Shown piece by piece: positions 53,865 to 63,600 of a DNA stretch of 64,000 nt. Position 1 is the first letter of the stretch, and every line of letters begins with the position of its first letter. Made by a program: the position numbers and the translations under genes. The DNA comes from Paraburkholderia phenazinium (GTDB taxonomy: Bacteria > Pseudomonadota > Gammaproteobacteria > Burkholderiales > Burkholderiaceae). The stretch is taken from positions 250,019-314,018 of the forward strand of contig NZ_FNCJ01000004.1 in the NCBI RefSeq assembly GCF_900100735.1, in the 5' to 3' direction. The notes below the pieces were generated by a model. The model worked only from the letters and a program-made list of their open reading frames with translations. It was not told the origin of the DNA and made no database searches.

Positions 53865-55151
53865 ATGCGAGTCGTCGTTTTGGGCAGTGGCGTCGTCGGG
53901 GTGACGAGCGCTTATTATCTTGCGCGCGCGGGTCACGAAGTGACCGTGATCGATCGCGAAGCCGGCCCGGCGCTCGAAACGAGCTTTGCCAACGCCGGCC
54001 AGATTTCGCCGGGCTACGCATCGCCGTGGGCCGCACCGGGCGTGCCGCTGAAGGCCGTCAAATGGATGTTCCAGAAGCACGCGCCGCTCGCCATCCGGCT
54101 TGATGGCACGCAATTCCAGTTGCAGTGGATGTGGCAAATGCTGCAAAACTGCACCTCCTCGCGCTACGCGGTGAACAAGGGCCGCATGGTGCGCCTCGCC
54201 GAATACAGCCGCGACTGCCTGCAAGCGCTGCGCGCCGACACCGGCATCCAGTACGAAGGGCGCACTGGCGGCACGCTGCAGGTGTTCCGCACCCAGCAGC
54301 AATTCGATGGTGCGGCAAAAGACATCGCTGTGCTGAAAGACGCCAATGTGCCGTACGAACTGCTGTCGTCGGCCGAAGTGGCGCGCGCCGAACCGGCACT
54401 CGCCGCAACCGCGCACAAGCTGACCGGCGGGCTGCGTCTGCCGGGCGACGAAACCGGCGATTGCCAGTTGTTCACCACGCGCCTTGCCGCGCTCGCCGAA
54501 GAGCTCGGCGTGAAGTTCCGCTACAACACGCCGATCGACGCACTCGGCATGTCGGGCGGCCGGATCGCCGGCGTGCAGTGCGGCAGCGAGTTGGTGCGTG
54601 CCGACGCATTTGTCGTGGCGCTCGGTTCGTACTCCACGAAATTCCTCACGGACATCGTCAAGATTCCGGTCTATCCGCTCAAGGGCTATTCGATCACGGC
54701 GCCTATCGTCAACGCGGCGGCTGCGCCGGTCTCGACGGTGCTCGACGAAACCTACAAGATCGCCATCACGCGTTTCGACGACCGGATTCGCGTGGGCGGC
54801 ATGGCGGAGATCGTCGGCTTCGACAAGTCGCTGCGCCAGGCGCGCCGCGAAACGCTCGAACTGTGCGTGAACGACCTGTTCCCGGGCGGCGGCGATACCG
54901 CCAAGGCCAGCTTCTGGACCGGACTGCGTCCGATGACGCCGGACGGCACGCCGATTGTCGGCCGCACGCCCGTGTCGAATCTGTTCCTGAATACCGGCCA
55001 CGGCACGCTTGGCTGGACCATGTCGTGCGGCTCAGGCCAGTTGCTCGCCGACCTGATGTCGGGCAAACAGCCTGCGATCCAGGCGGACGATCTGTCGGTG
55101 CACCGCTATCTCGGCGAAACGGGCGGCGCCAGCCGGCCGGCGTACGCTTGA
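53865..55151 (+). CDS. dadA: D-amino acid dehydrogenase DadA
   Basis: DadA is a membrane-associated FAD enzyme that oxidises D-alanine and other D-amino acids to the keto acids and passes electrons to the respiratory chain. The 428-residue protein begins with the FAD-binding [17 protein letters not shown] and an acidic end of strand beta-2 (TVIDRE). Further family parts are [20 protein letters not shown] near residue 43 and [15 protein letters not shown] near residue 385. TCTGGAGCAGCT precedes the ATG. No dadX racemase follows. Confidence 0.95.
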   Translation: MRVVVLGSGVVGVTSAYYLARAGHEVTVIDREAGPALETSFANAGQISPGYASPWAAPGVPLKAVKWMFQKHAPLAIRLDGTQFQLQWMWQMLQNCTSSRYAVNKGRMVRLAEYSRDCLQALRADTGIQYEGRTGGTLQVFRTQQQFDGAAKDIAVLKDANVPYELLSSAEVARAEPALAATAHKLTGGLRLPGDETGDCQLFTTRLAALAEELGVKFRYNTPIDALGMSGGRIAGVQCGSELVRADAFVVALGSYSTKFLTDIVKIPVYPLKGYSITAPIVNAAAAPVSTVLDETYKIAITRFDDRIRVGGMAEIVGFDKSLRQARRETLELCVNDLFPGGGDTAKASFWTGLRPMTPDGTPIVGRTPVSNLFLNTGHGTLGWTMSCGSGQLLADLMSGKQPAIQADDLSVHRYLGETGGASRPAYA

Positions 55152-55244
55152 TAGGATGACGGCGTGGTGGCGCTGGGCGTGTTTTGACCCAAGTGCCGCC
55201 GTGCATAGCTAGTTCTAACGAGCACACGCCGCCAATGTGGCGTA

Positions 55245-55270
55245 AAATAGGTCTAAATTTTGACCTATTT
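55245..55270. promoter_or_regulatory. Operator dyad of the toxin-antitoxin pair
   Basis: AAATAGGTC and GACCTATTT are perfect 9-bp inverted repeats around TAAATTTT, ending 9 bases before the antitoxin ATG. A TAAAAT box overlaps it. This is what autoregulation by the antitoxin would require. Confidence 0.7.
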
Positions 55271-55279
55271 GGTGTCAAC

Positions 55280-55531
55280 ATGGAAAATATCCACAGCCTG
55301 CTCAGCGTCAGCATCTCGGAGTTCAAGCAGAACCCGGGGAAAGTGGTTGAAGAAGCACACGGTCAACCTGTTGCCGTGCTCAACCACAACCGCCCAGCCT
55401 TCTATACGGTATCGCCAGAATTGATGGCTCAAATGGCCGATCTGTACGACGAGCGTCAACTGGCCACTCTCGTGCAATCCCGTATCAAGTCGGTCGGCCG
55501 CGCGATCAAGGTCAACCTCGACGACCTTTAA
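55280..55531 (+). CDS. Type II antitoxin, Phd/YefM (StbD-like) family
   Basis: The 83-residue product has the Phd/YefM DNA-binding N-terminus (LLSVSISEFKQNPGKVVEEA, then GQPVAVLNHNRPAFYTV). Its C-terminus would wrap the toxin. The ATG at 55280 is preferred to the frame from 55184, because the latter reads through the operator. Its stop overlaps the toxin start (TAATG). The TAAATTTT-centred dyad just upstream suggests it represses its own promoter. Confidence 0.88.
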   Translation: MENIHSLLSVSISEFKQNPGKVVEEAHGQPVAVLNHNRPAFYTVSPELMAQMADLYDERQLATLVQSRIKSVGRAIKVNLDDL

Positions 55532-55848
55532 TGCCGCACGAACTCCGATTCATCCCTGAAGCACTCGAAGACTGGGCAGGTCTCGATGGTTCGGTCAAAG
55601 CTCTTTTCAAGACGGCGCTGAAGAAACGTCTGGAAACCCCGCGGGTACCAGGCGCAGAACTTCGCTCACCGCTCATCGATTGCTACAAGATCAAGCTGCG
55701 AGGAGTCGGCTACCGGCTCGCTTACCTGGTCCGTGATAGCAGGGACCCGCCAGACATCGTCGTACTCGCGGCGGGCCGTCGCGACGGCGGCATCTACGAG
55801 GCCGCCGCTGCCGCGTGGGACGAGGCGCGAACCCTGGAAGAAGATTGA
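55531..55848 (+). CDS. Type II toxin, RelE/ParE family
   Basis: The 105-residue product matches RelE/StbE-type toxins: an N-terminal LRFIPEALEDWAGLDGSVKAL helix, LRGVGYRLAYLV in the central sheet, and IVVLAAGRRDG near the end. Members of the RelE branch cut mRNA in the ribosomal A site, while ParE members poison gyrase; the sequence is nearer to RelE. It is translationally coupled to the antitoxin. The pair is convergent with the acyl-CoA dehydrogenase gene, 13 bases away. Confidence 0.88.
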   Translation: MPHELRFIPEALEDWAGLDGSVKALFKTALKKRLETPRVPGAELRSPLIDCYKIKLRGVGYRLAYLVRDSRDPPDIVVLAAGRRDGGIYEAAAAAWDEARTLEED

Positions 55849-55861
55849 CGCGCCTCGGCGT

Positions 55862-57652
55862 TCAGAACTGATCTTCCGACAACGCCAGCACCCCCTCATC
55901 CCCCTTCGCGCTGACAATCGACGCTTCCAGCGCCGACGCCTGCGGCAGCACATGCTCTGCATAGAACTGCGCAGTCGCGATCTTCGCGCCATAGAACGAC
56001 GGATCTTCAGCACGCTTCTCGGCGGCGGCCAGCAAGGCCCGCGCCATCTGCCAGCCGCCCAGCACGATACCCGCCAGCTTCAGATACGGCACGCTGCCGG
56101 CAAACACCGCATTCGGATCGCGCTTCGTATTGGCGAGCACGAACTCCACCGCCGCTGCCAGCGCACGATGCCCCTGCGCAAGCTGCTGCTGCATCGACTT
56201 GAACGCCGCGCCTTGCTGCGCGCCAAGCGTCTCGACAGTCTCGGCAATACCGGCCAGCAGCGACTTTGCCACCGCACCGCCGTCACGCAAGGTCTTGCGG
56301 CCGATCAGATCGTTCGCCTGAATCGCGGTGGTGCCTTCGTAGATCGGCAGAATCCGCGCGTCGCGGTAGTACTGTGCGGCGCCCGTTTCTTCGATAAAGC
56401 CCATGCCGCCGTGCACCTGTACGCCGAGACTCGTCACGTCGATGGACAGCTCCGTGCTCCAGCCCTTCACGATCGGCACGAGAAATTCGTAGATCGCCTG
56501 ATGCTCATTGCGCTTCGCTTCGTCCGGGTGACGATGCGCGATATCGCAATGCGCAGCGGCCACATAAGCGAGCGAGCGCGAGCCCTCGGTCAAGGCGCGC
56601 ATCGTCGCCAGCATGCGGCGCACGTCCGGGTGGTGAATGATCGACACCGACTGTTTAGCCGAGCCATCGACCGGACGGCTTTGCACGCGGTCCTTCGCAT
56701 ACGCCACCGCCTTCTGATAGGCACGATCCGACACGCCGACACCTTGCATGCCCACCGCAAAACGCGCGGCGTTCATCATGATGAACATGTACTCGAGACC
56801 GCGATTCTCTTCGCCGATCAGATGACCGATCGCGCCGCCGTGATCGCCGAACTGCAGCACGGCTGTCGGGCTCGCCTTGATGCCGAGCTTGTGCTCAATC
56901 GACACGCAATGCACATCGTTGCGCTCGCCGAGCGAGCCGTTTGCGTTGACTAGGAACTTCGGCACGATAAAGAGCGAAATGCCCTTCACGCCTTCCGGTG
57001 CGTTCGGGGTCCGCGCCAGCACGAGATGGGCGATATTCTTCGCCATGTCGTGCTCGCCCCATGTGATGAAAATCTTGGTGCCGAACAGCTTGAACGAGCC
57101 GTCGCCCTGCGGTTCGGCGCGGGTGCGCACCAGCGCCAGATCCGAGCCGGCCTGCGGCTCGGTGAGGTTCATCGTGCCGGTCCAATCGCCAGAGATCAGC
57201 TTGGGCACATAGGTTTGCTTCTGCTCGTCGGTGCCGGCCGTGAGCAGCGCCTCGATCGCGCCATCCGTGAGCAGCGGGCACAAGGCAAAGGACAGATTCG
57301 ACGCGTTCAGCATCTCGATACAGGCCGTGGCGATCAGCTTCGGCAGCCCCTGGCCTTCGTAGTCCAAAGGATGCTGCACGCCTTGCCAGCCGCCCTCGGC
57401 GAACTGGCGGAACGCGTCGGCAAAACCCGGCGTGGCCGTGACCTTGCCGTCCTTCCAGCTACTCGGATTGCGGTCGCCTTCAACGTTCAACGGCGCCAGC
57501 ACCTCGCCGCACAGCTTGGCCGATTCTTCGAGCACGGCCTGGGCCGTGTCGAGGTTGGCATCTTCAAAGCCCGGCAGCGTCGCGATCTCTTCGAGTGCGG
57601 CCAGTTCTTTCATCACGAACAGCATGTCCTTGACGGGCGCCGTATAGCTCAT
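55862..57652 (-). CDS. Acyl-CoA dehydrogenase (long, C-terminal extended type)
   Basis: The 596-residue flavoenzyme has the acyl-CoA dehydrogenase layout: NLTEPQAGSDLALVRTRA near residue 160, GMGFIEETGAAQYYRDARI near residue 420 and a C-terminal extension domain (about 470-596). This length and pattern is that of the group including DmdC (3-methylmercaptopropionyl-CoA dehydrogenase) and other short-to-medium chain enzymes. The substrate is not known. It lies downstream of etfBA, which would accept its electrons. AGGAGG precedes the ATG. Confidence 0.9.
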   Translation of the reverse strand: MSYTAPVKDMLFVMKELAALEEIATLPGFEDANLDTAQAVLEESAKLCGEVLAPLNVEGDRNPSSWKDGKVTATPGFADAFRQFAEGGWQGVQHPLDYEGQGLPKLIATACIEMLNASNLSFALCPLLTDGAIEALLTAGTDEQKQTYVPKLISGDWTGTMNLTEPQAGSDLALVRTRAEPQGDGSFKLFGTKIFITWGEHDMAKNIAHLVLARTPNAPEGVKGISLFIVPKFLVNANGSLGERNDVHCVSIEHKLGIKASPTAVLQFGDHGGAIGHLIGEENRGLEYMFIMMNAARFAVGMQGVGVSDRAYQKAVAYAKDRVQSRPVDGSAKQSVSIIHHPDVRRMLATMRALTEGSRSLAYVAAAHCDIAHRHPDEAKRNEHQAIYEFLVPIVKGWSTELSIDVTSLGVQVHGGMGFIEETGAAQYYRDARILPIYEGTTAIQANDLIGRKTLRDGGAVAKSLLAGIAETVETLGAQQGAAFKSMQQQLAQGHRALAAAVEFVLANTKRDPNAVFAGSVPYLKLAGIVLGGWQMARALLAAAEKRAEDPSFYGAKIATAQFYAEHVLPQASALEASIVSAKGDEGVLALSEDQF

Positions 57653-57682
57653 TTCAGTTCTCCTCCTGCCTGCGATTGCGAT

Positions 57683-57722
57683 ATAAAAAAGGGACGCTGG
57701 ACTAACGGTCCCTGCGTCCCTT
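57683..57722 (-). terminator. Intrinsic terminator between etfA and the acyl-CoA dehydrogenase gene
   Basis: AAGGGACGC and GCGTCCCTT form a 9-bp stem with an inner partial pairing, followed on the minus strand by TTTTTTATAT. It lies 39 bases after the etfA stop and only 31 bases before the next start codon. Confidence 0.75.
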
Positions 57723-57760
57723 CGTTTGCTGCCGGACGCCGTCTTATGGCGTCGTCAGGG

Positions 57761-58696
57761 TTAGCCGAGCTCGCTCACCAGCTCCGGCACCACCGTGAAC
57801 AGATCGCCCACCAGACCATAATCGGCCACGCTGAAAATCGGCGCTTCCGGGTCCTTGTTGATCGCCACGATGACCTTCGAGTCTTTCATGCCGGCCAGAT
57901 GCTGGATCGCACCCGAGATGCCGACCGCGACGTACAGTTGCGGTGCGACGATCTTGCCGGTCTGGCCCACCTGGTAGTCGTTCGGCACGAAGCCTGCGTC
58001 CACTGCCGCGCGCGAGGCGCCCAGTGCCGCGCCCAGCTTGTCGGCCAGCGGCTCGAGCACCTTGGTGTAGTTCTCGCCGCTGCCCAGACCGCGGCCACCG
58101 GAAACGATGATCGATGCCGAGGTCAGTTCCGGACGATCCAGCTTCGTCACTTCACGGCTCACGAACTGCGAGAGACCGCTGTCGGCTGCTGCCTGGATCG
58201 TTTCGACTGCAGCGCTGCCGCCTTCTGCTGCGACCGGATCGAAGCCGGTGGTACGCACCGTGATGACCTTGATCGGATCGCTCGACTGCACCGTGGCGAT
58301 GGCGTTACCCGCGTAGATCGGGCGCTCGAACGTATCGGCGCTGTCCACTGCGGTGATGTCGCTGATCTGCGCGACATCGAGCTTCGCCGCGATACGCGGT
58401 GCGATGTTCTTGCCGTAAGCGGTAGCCGGCGCGAGGATGTGCGAGTAGTCCTTCGCAATGTTCAGCACCGTAGCTTCGACGTTTTCTGCGAGGCCTGCTT
58501 CGAGTTGCGGCGCATCGGCCAGCAACACTTTGGCAACGCCTGCCACCTTGGCAGCTGCCGCTGCTGCGCCTTGCGCGTTGTGGCCGGCAACCAGCACGTG
58601 CACATCGCCACCAATCTTCGCCGCTGCTGCGACCGTGTTCAGCGTCGCCGCTTTCAGCGACGCGTTGTCGTGTTCCGCGATTACCAGAATCGTCAT
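57761..58696 (-). CDS. etfA: Electron transfer flavoprotein alpha subunit
   Basis: EtfA binds the FAD of the electron transfer flavoprotein, which takes electrons from acyl-CoA dehydrogenases to ETF:quinone oxidoreductase. The C-terminal FAD domain shows [13 protein letters not shown] (around residue 200) and [18 protein letters not shown] (around residue 258). The product is about 311 residues from ATG 58696. An ATG at 58705 is possible, but the AGGAG would then touch it. etfB lies directly upstream on the same strand. Confidence 0.95.
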   Translation of the reverse strand: MTILVIAEHDNASLKAATLNTVAAAAKIGGDVHVLVAGHNAQGAAAAAAKVAGVAKVLLADAPQLEAGLAENVEATVLNIAKDYSHILAPATAYGKNIAPRIAAKLDVAQISDITAVDSADTFERPIYAGNAIATVQSSDPIKVITVRTTGFDPVAAEGGSAAVETIQAAADSGLSQFVSREVTKLDRPELTSASIIVSGGRGLGSGENYTKVLEPLADKLGAALGASRAAVDAGFVPNDYQVGQTGKIVAPQLYVAVGISGAIQHLAGMKDSKVIVAINKDPEAPIFSVADYGLVGDLFTVVPELVSELG

Positions 58697-58774
58697 TTCG
58701 TCCATCTCCTGTGTCGACCGGAGTTGGCGCTTTAGCGCTTACTCCGGTCCCATGCAAGCTTGTTGCAGTTGTCC

Positions 58775-59524
58775 TTAGAGCACCTTGGCTTCGGTCTTCA
58801 GCTTCTCGACCAGCGTCTTCACGTCGGCAACCTTCACACCGGCGCTGCGCTTGGCCGGCTCGACGACTTTCAGCGTCTTCAGGCGCGGGCTCACATCGAC
58901 ACCCAGGTCTTCGGGCTTGAGCGTTTCCAGCGGCTTCTTCTTCGCCTTCATGATGTTCGGCAGCGTCACATAACGCGGCTCGTTCAGGCGCAGGTCGGTG
59001 GTGATCACGGCCGGCAGCGTCAGCGCCAGCGTTTCCGCTCCGCCATCCACTTCGCGCGACACCGTTGCCTTGCCGTCCGCCACGACAACCTTCGAGGCGA
59101 ACGTCGCCTGCGGCAGGTTCGCCAGCGCAGCCAGCATCTGGCCGGTCTGGTTCGAATCGTCGTCGATAGCCTGCTTGCCGAGAATGACCAGCGACGGCTG
59201 TTCCTTGTCGACCAGCGCCTTCAGCAGCTTGGCGACGGCCAGCGGCTGCAGATCTTCGTTCGACTCGATCAGGATGGCGCGATCTGCGCCGATGGCCAGC
59301 GCCGTACGCAGCGTTTCCTGCGCCTGCGTCACGCCTGCCGACACGGCGATCACTTCCGTCGCCACGCCCGCTTCCTTCAGACGCACCGCCTCTTCCACGG
59401 CGATTTCGTCGAAGGGGTTCATCGACATCTTTACATTCGCGATGTCGACGCCCGTGCCGTCCGACTTCACCCGGACTTTCACGTTGTAATCGACCACTCT
59501 CTTGACTGGCACCAGGATTTTCAT
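58775..59524 (-). CDS. etfB: Electron transfer flavoprotein beta subunit
   Basis: EtfB is the AMP-binding partner of EtfA. The 249-residue product starts [19 protein letters not shown] and has the conserved [20 protein letters not shown] (around residue 118) and [16 protein letters not shown] (the C-terminal arm region). The ATG at 59524 is preceded by TTTGGAGC. It is the first gene of the etfBA unit. A perfect TATAAT lies 41 bases upstream. Confidence 0.96.
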   Translation of the reverse strand: MKILVPVKRVVDYNVKVRVKSDGTGVDIANVKMSMNPFDEIAVEEAVRLKEAGVATEVIAVSAGVTQAQETLRTALAIGADRAILIESNEDLQPLAVAKLLKALVDKEQPSLVILGKQAIDDDSNQTGQMLAALANLPQATFASKVVVADGKATVSREVDGGAETLALTLPAVITTDLRLNEPRYVTLPNIMKAKKKPLETLKPEDLGVDVSPRLKTLKVVEPAKRSAGVKVADVKTLVEKLKTEAKVL

Positions 59525-59564
59525 GCACACGCTCCAAAGTTACGAATACGTCAACCCAGCGGAC

Positions 59565-59570
59565 ATTATA
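59565..59570 (-). promoter_or_regulatory. TATAAT -10 box upstream of etfB
   Basis: A perfect TATAAT on the minus strand lies 41 bases before the etfB ATG. The matching -35 position reads GGCTGC and is poor, so an activator may be needed. Confidence 0.45.
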
Positions 59571-59674
59571 GCGACTGCGCCTTTGCGGCAGCCGTGTCGC
59601 AGGCTGGTTTACATCGAGGATAGCGCTCCTCAGCGGCGTGACAGCAATAACGAACGGTCGTTCTATTTTAATCC

Positions 59675-59703
59675 CGAAAAAACCCGGGCGACAACCCCGG
59701 GTT
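59675..59703 (-). terminator. Intrinsic terminator of metNIQ
   Basis: AACCCGGG and CCCGGGTT pair around a 7-base loop and are followed on the minus strand by TTTT (the TTTTTTCGGG run). It lies about 60 bases after the metQ stop. Confidence 0.82.
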
Positions 59704-59765
59704 AAGACCTACGACTCTAATTCTTCATTTGCCATCAGTGACACTTTTGTACCTGGCGGTGCGGC

Positions 59766-60566
59766 TCACCAGCCGGCGACCACCGCGCCACCGTACTTCG
59801 CGTCAATGTACTGCTTCACTTCCGGCGAATGGTACGCCGCGACCAGCTTTGCGACCCACGGCTTGTTCCGGTCAGCTTCGCGGATCGCGATGATATTCAC
59901 ATACGGGCCCTTCGGATCCTCGATCGCGATCGCGTCCTGTTTCGGCTTCAGGCCCGCTTGCATCGCGTAGTTGGTGTTGATCGCGGCTGCATCCACGTCG
60001 CCGAGCGAGCGCGGAATCTGCGCCGCATCGAGTTCGACGATCTTCAGCTTTTTCGGATTGTCGACAATATCGAGCGGCGTGGCCTTCAGGCCGGCGTCGG
60101 CGCGCAGCTTGATCAATCCCTGTTTTTGCAGCAGCAACAGCGCACGGCCGCCATTGGTCGGATCGTTCGGCACCGCGATCTTCGCGCCCGGCTGCAGTTC
60201 GGCGAGCGACTTGATCTTCTTCGAGTAGATGCCCATCGGGAAGGTCACCGTATCGGCGACGCGGATCAGCTTGTAGCCGCGGTCCTTCACTTGCGCTTCG
60301 AGGTAGGGGTCGTGCTGGTAGCTGTTGGCGTCCAGATCGCCGCTCGCGAGCGCCGCGTTCGGCTGCACGTAGTCCGCGAATTCGACGATCTTGATGTTCA
60401 GACCGTTCTTCGCCGCGACCTGCTTCACGACTTCCATCAACTCCGCGTGCGGGCCGCCGGTCACACCGACCTTGATCGTGTCGTCGGCATAAGCCGCGGT
60501 GTTGGCAGCGAACAGCGTGGCGGCGCCGAGCACGGCGGCGAGTTTCAGAATGAGACGGCGTTGCAT
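59766..60566 (-). CDS. metQ: Methionine ABC transporter substrate-binding protein MetQ
   Basis: MetQ captures D- and L-methionine for the MetNI transporter. The 266-residue product matches the NlpA/MetQ family: TIKVGVTGGPHAELMEVVK, VEFADYVQPNAALASGDLDA and VPNDPTNGGRALLLLQKQGL. The signal peptide (about 1-27) ends AYADD without a lipobox cysteine, so it should be a free periplasmic protein instead of a lipoprotein. It is the last gene of metN-metI-metQ and is followed by a terminator. Confidence 0.93.
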   Translation of the reverse strand: MQRRLILKLAAVLGAATLFAANTAAYADDTIKVGVTGGPHAELMEVVKQVAAKNGLNIKIVEFADYVQPNAALASGDLDANSYQHDPYLEAQVKDRGYKLIRVADTVTFPMGIYSKKIKSLAELQPGAKIAVPNDPTNGGRALLLLQKQGLIKLRADAGLKATPLDIVDNPKKLKIVELDAAQIPRSLGDVDAAAINTNYAMQAGLKPKQDAIAIEDPKGPYVNIIAIREADRNKPWVAKLVAAYHSPEVKQYIDAKYGGAVVAGW

Positions 60567-60633
60567 GACTGATCTTCTCCAAATCGCTTAAACGGGTTCC
60601 GCGGGTTCCTACGACCTTTGTTTTATGTGTGGC

Positions 60634-61287
60634 TCATTTGTGGCTGAGGCGACGCACGAGCCAATCCCCGAAAGACTGCACCAGCTGCACGAACACGATC
60701 AGGATCGCGACGACCGTCCACATGACGTCCGGCTCGTAGCGCTGGTAGCCGTAACGGATGCCCAGATCGCCGAGACCGCCGCCGCCGATTGCGCCGGCCA
60801 TCGCCGAGTAACCGACTAGCGACACGAACGTAATCGTCAGACCGGCGACCACACCGGGCCACGACTCGGGCAACAGCACCTTGAAGACGATCTGGCTGGT
60901 GGTGGCGCCCATCGCCTGAGCGGCTTCGATCAGGCCGCGGTCCACTTCACGCAGCGCCGTTTCGACCAGACGCGCAATGAACGGCGCGGCGGCGATCGTC
61001 AGCGGCACCACCGCTGCTGCAGTACCGATCGACGAGCCAACCACCAGGCGCGTGAACGGAATCACCGCGACCAGCAAGATGATGAACGGCGTCGAACGCA
61101 CCGCATTGATGACCACGCCCATCGAGCGGTTCAACGCGACGTTCTGCAACACGCCCTGACGGTCCGTCAGATACAGCAATACGCCGAGCGGCAAGCCGAC
61201 CAGCGCGCCCACCAGACCTGAGATGCCCACCATGATGAGCGTTTCCCAGAACGACTGGACGAACATATCGAACATTTCACTCAACAT
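60634..61287 (-). CDS. metI: Methionine ABC transporter permease MetI
   Basis: MetI is the membrane channel of the methionine importer. The 217-residue protein has five hydrophobic helices and the cytoplasmic EAA loop [20 protein letters not shown], which docks on the ATPase. The ATG at 61287 was chosen over 61311, since the extra residues WWWRRCP do not fit. The start overlaps the end of metN by 11 bases. Confidence 0.94.
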   Translation of the reverse strand: MLSEMFDMFVQSFWETLIMVGISGLVGALVGLPLGVLLYLTDRQGVLQNVALNRSMGVVINAVRSTPFIILLVAVIPFTRLVVGSSIGTAAAVVPLTIAAAPFIARLVETALREVDRGLIEAAQAMGATTSQIVFKVLLPESWPGVVAGLTITFVSLVGYSAMAGAIGGGGLGDLGIRYGYQRYEPDVMWTVVAILIVFVQLVQSFGDWLVRRLSHK

Positions 61288-62311
61288 AGGACATCTCCTC
61301 CACCACCACACCCTGTTCGCGCAGATACGTCAGCGCCTGCGCCACCTTCACCGGTTCGCCGCCCGCGAGCACCGCGAGCGAGCCGAACGCCTGTCCCTGA
61401 ATCTCGTCGATCTGGCCATGCAGGATGTTGAAGTCGAGCTCGTAACGGCGAATCGTTTCGGACAGGATCGGCTGATCGACGCCCGAGCCGGTGAAGGCGA
61501 GGCGCAGCAGATGGCCGCTGCCGGTCTTCAGGCGCTCGGCCACGCGTGCCTTCAGCGCGGGCGGCAGTTCCTGGGCAATCACATCGCCGATCAGCGCGCG
61601 CGTCACTTCGTGGTGCGGCTGCAGGAACACGTCGATGACCTTGCCGTGTTCGACGACCCGGCCCGCATCCAGCACCGCGACGCGGTCGCAGACCTGCTTG
61701 ATCACGTCCATCTGGTGCGTGATCAGCACGATGGTCAGGCCGAGTTCGCGATTGATGCGCTTCAACAATTCGAGAATCGAGCGGGTGGTTTCCGGGTCGA
61801 GCGCAGAAGTCGCCTCGTCGGAGAGCAGCACCTTCGGCTTGCTCGCCAGCGCCCGGGCAATCCCCACGCGCTGTTTCTGGCCACCGCTGATCTGCGCCGG
61901 GTAACGGTCTTTCTGCGCGGAAAGGCCCACCAGTTCGAGCAGCGGCAACACGTGCGCCTCGATCTCGGCGCGCTTCATGCCGGCCAGCTCGAGCGGCAGT
62001 GCGACGTTTTCGTACACGGTGCGCGACGACAGCAGGTTGAAATGCTGGAAGATCATGCCGATTTCGCGGCGCGCCTCGCGCAGTTGCGCGGCGGACAGCG
62101 TCGTGAGATCGCGGCCGTTGACGACGATATTGCCTTCGGTGGGACGCGTCAGCAGGTTGATGGTGCGCACGAGCGTACTCTTGCCCGCGCCGCTGCGGCC
62201 GATGATGCCAAACACCTCGCCCGCCGGAATCGACAGGTTGACGTTGTGCAACGCCTCGACCCAGCCCCGGGGTCCAGCGAAACGCTGGGAAATATTTCGT
62301 ATTTCGATCAT
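61277..62311 (-). CDS. metN: Methionine ABC transporter ATP-binding protein MetN
   Basis: MetN powers methionine uptake. The 344-residue protein has Walker [10 protein letters not shown] (around residue 38), the signature [15 protein letters not shown], Walker [13 protein letters not shown], and a C-terminal NIL domain (about 260-344) that in E. coli binds methionine and shuts off transport. The ATG at 62311 has no ribosome binding site; instead GTTTTTTC directly precedes it, the end of a terminator-like leader structure. Confidence 0.95.
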   Translation of the reverse strand: MIEIRNISQRFAGPRGWVEALHNVNLSIPAGEVFGIIGRSGAGKSTLVRTINLLTRPTEGNIVVNGRDLTTLSAAQLREARREIGMIFQHFNLLSSRTVYENVALPLELAGMKRAEIEAHVLPLLELVGLSAQKDRYPAQISGGQKQRVGIARALASKPKVLLSDEATSALDPETTRSILELLKRINRELGLTIVLITHQMDVIKQVCDRVAVLDAGRVVEHGKVIDVFLQPHHEVTRALIGDVIAQELPPALKARVAERLKTGSGHLLRLAFTGSGVDQPILSETIRRYELDFNILHGQIDEIQGQAFGSLAVLAGGEPVKVAQALTYLREQGVVVEEMSYVE

Positions 62312-62373
62312 GAAAAAACGAAACGGCGGAACTGCCCGTGAGCGTACTGCGCTCCCGGCAAGCGGCCGCCGTT
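62312..62373 (-). promoter_or_regulatory. Terminator-like leader structure abutting the metN start
   Basis: On the minus strand AACGGCGG (62366-62373) pairs with CCGCCGTT (62322-62329). The inside folds further: TGCC with GGCA and GAGCG with CGCTC around CAGTA. The outer stem is followed by TCGTTTTTTC and then the metN ATG. This has the form of an intrinsic terminator in a leader and could mediate attenuation, for example by methionine or SAM. I do not recognise a known riboswitch. Confidence 0.55.
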
Positions 62374-62548
62374 ACTTTTATTGGGATTTGAGCCGCGATT
62401 CTACCGCAGCATCGACATACCCTTTAATAATCAATTCCGATCTTTTCATAACCGAGAGGAATTAGAGGCGAGTCCCGCATGCCGCACTCGCGCGCGTCAC
62501 GGGCGTGCGACTATGATCGGGCCAAGCAAAACCATAACGAGGGCGGAC

Positions 62549-63505
62549 ATGGAGACTAGCCGGTATAACAATGCCCGGCCACACCCGGCGGTGGTGGCAG
62601 GCGCGGCAGCCACGGGTGTCGAGGCAGAGGGCGCAGCCAGCACAACGGGTACGGGGCGCGATGGCGGTGCGGCGCGCTCGCTGATTACGACCCGCGACGG
62701 CCTTGAATTACCGCTATACCGGTGGCCTGCCTCCGGCCCCCGCCGGGCGACGGTTGCTCTCATCCACGGCCTTGCCGAGCATGCCGGACGCTACGCGCCG
62801 CTCGCCGAGCGGCTCAACGCAGTGGGCATCGAACTGCTCGCCATCGATCTGCGCGGCCACGGCAACGCGCCCGGCAAACGGGTGCGCGTCGAGCGCTTCG
62901 ACGACTATCTGCTCGATGCCGAGGCCCTGCTTAGCATCGCGGCGGATGACGGCGCTCCGTTGTTCCTGATGGGCCACAGCATGGGCGGCGCAATTGCAGC
63001 GCTGTACGCCATCGAACGCCTACCTAGCAGCGGTCACCGGCTGGCGGGCTTGATCCTGTCGAGTCCCGCACTTGCGCCGGGCCGCGACGTGCCGCGCTGG
63101 ATGCTGACCATGAGTCAGATCATCAGCCGCATCTGGCCGGGTTTTCCCGCCATGAAGATCGACGCGGCGCTGTTGTCGCGCAACCCGGCGATCGTCGAAG
63201 CGAATCGCAACGATCCCTTGGTGCATCACGGTTCGGTTCCGGCGCGCACTGGCGCGGAGATTCTGCTGGCGATGGCGCGTATCGAACGCGGCCGCGCCGG
63301 TTTGCGGGTGCCCTTGCTGGTGTATCACGGCACGGCAGACAAGCTCACGGAACCCGACGGCAGTCGCGCCTTCGGCCAGCATGCCGGCTCGCCGGACAAG
63401 ACGCTCACGATGCATGAAGCGAGCTATCACGAGACGATAAACGACCTCGACCGCGAACGGGTGATAGGCGAGTTGATCGCGTGGATTCAGGCGCGGTGTG
63501 GTTAA
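62549..63505 (+). CDS. Alpha/beta hydrolase, monoacylglycerol lipase-like
   Basis: The product has 318 residues from the ATG at 62549 (GAGGG about 6 bases upstream). After about 45 low-complexity residues comes an alpha/beta hydrolase of the monoacylglycerol lipase/lysophospholipase (serine aminopeptidase S33) type. It has the oxyanion HGLAEHAGRY, the nucleophile GHSMGG (around residue 141), an acid in YHGTADKLTEPDGS, and the histidine in ASYHETINDLDRE. It should hydrolyse lipid esters; the substrate is unknown. It is divergent from metN. Confidence 0.88.
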   Translation: METSRYNNARPHPAVVAGAAATGVEAEGAASTTGTGRDGGAARSLITTRDGLELPLYRWPASGPRRATVALIHGLAEHAGRYAPLAERLNAVGIELLAIDLRGHGNAPGKRVRVERFDDYLLDAEALLSIAADDGAPLFLMGHSMGGAIAALYAIERLPSSGHRLAGLILSSPALAPGRDVPRWMLTMSQIISRIWPGFPAMKIDAALLSRNPAIVEANRNDPLVHHGSVPARTGAEILLAMARIERGRAGLRVPLLVYHGTADKLTEPDGSRAFGQHAGSPDKTLTMHEASYHETINDLDRERVIGELIAWIQARCG

Positions 63506-63600
63506 GCGAGGGGGCGTGTGCTGGAGGTCCGCCCGTTCGCATTCATGATCCGCCCTCGCGCGGCTCAACACCACTCGCTCGCTGCCCCACCCAATGCGGC

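Noticed and set aside
62312..62548. Known SAM riboswitch in front of metN
   Set aside because: I could not find the core sequence of SAM-I, SAM-II or other classes I know, so only a terminator-like leader is claimed.
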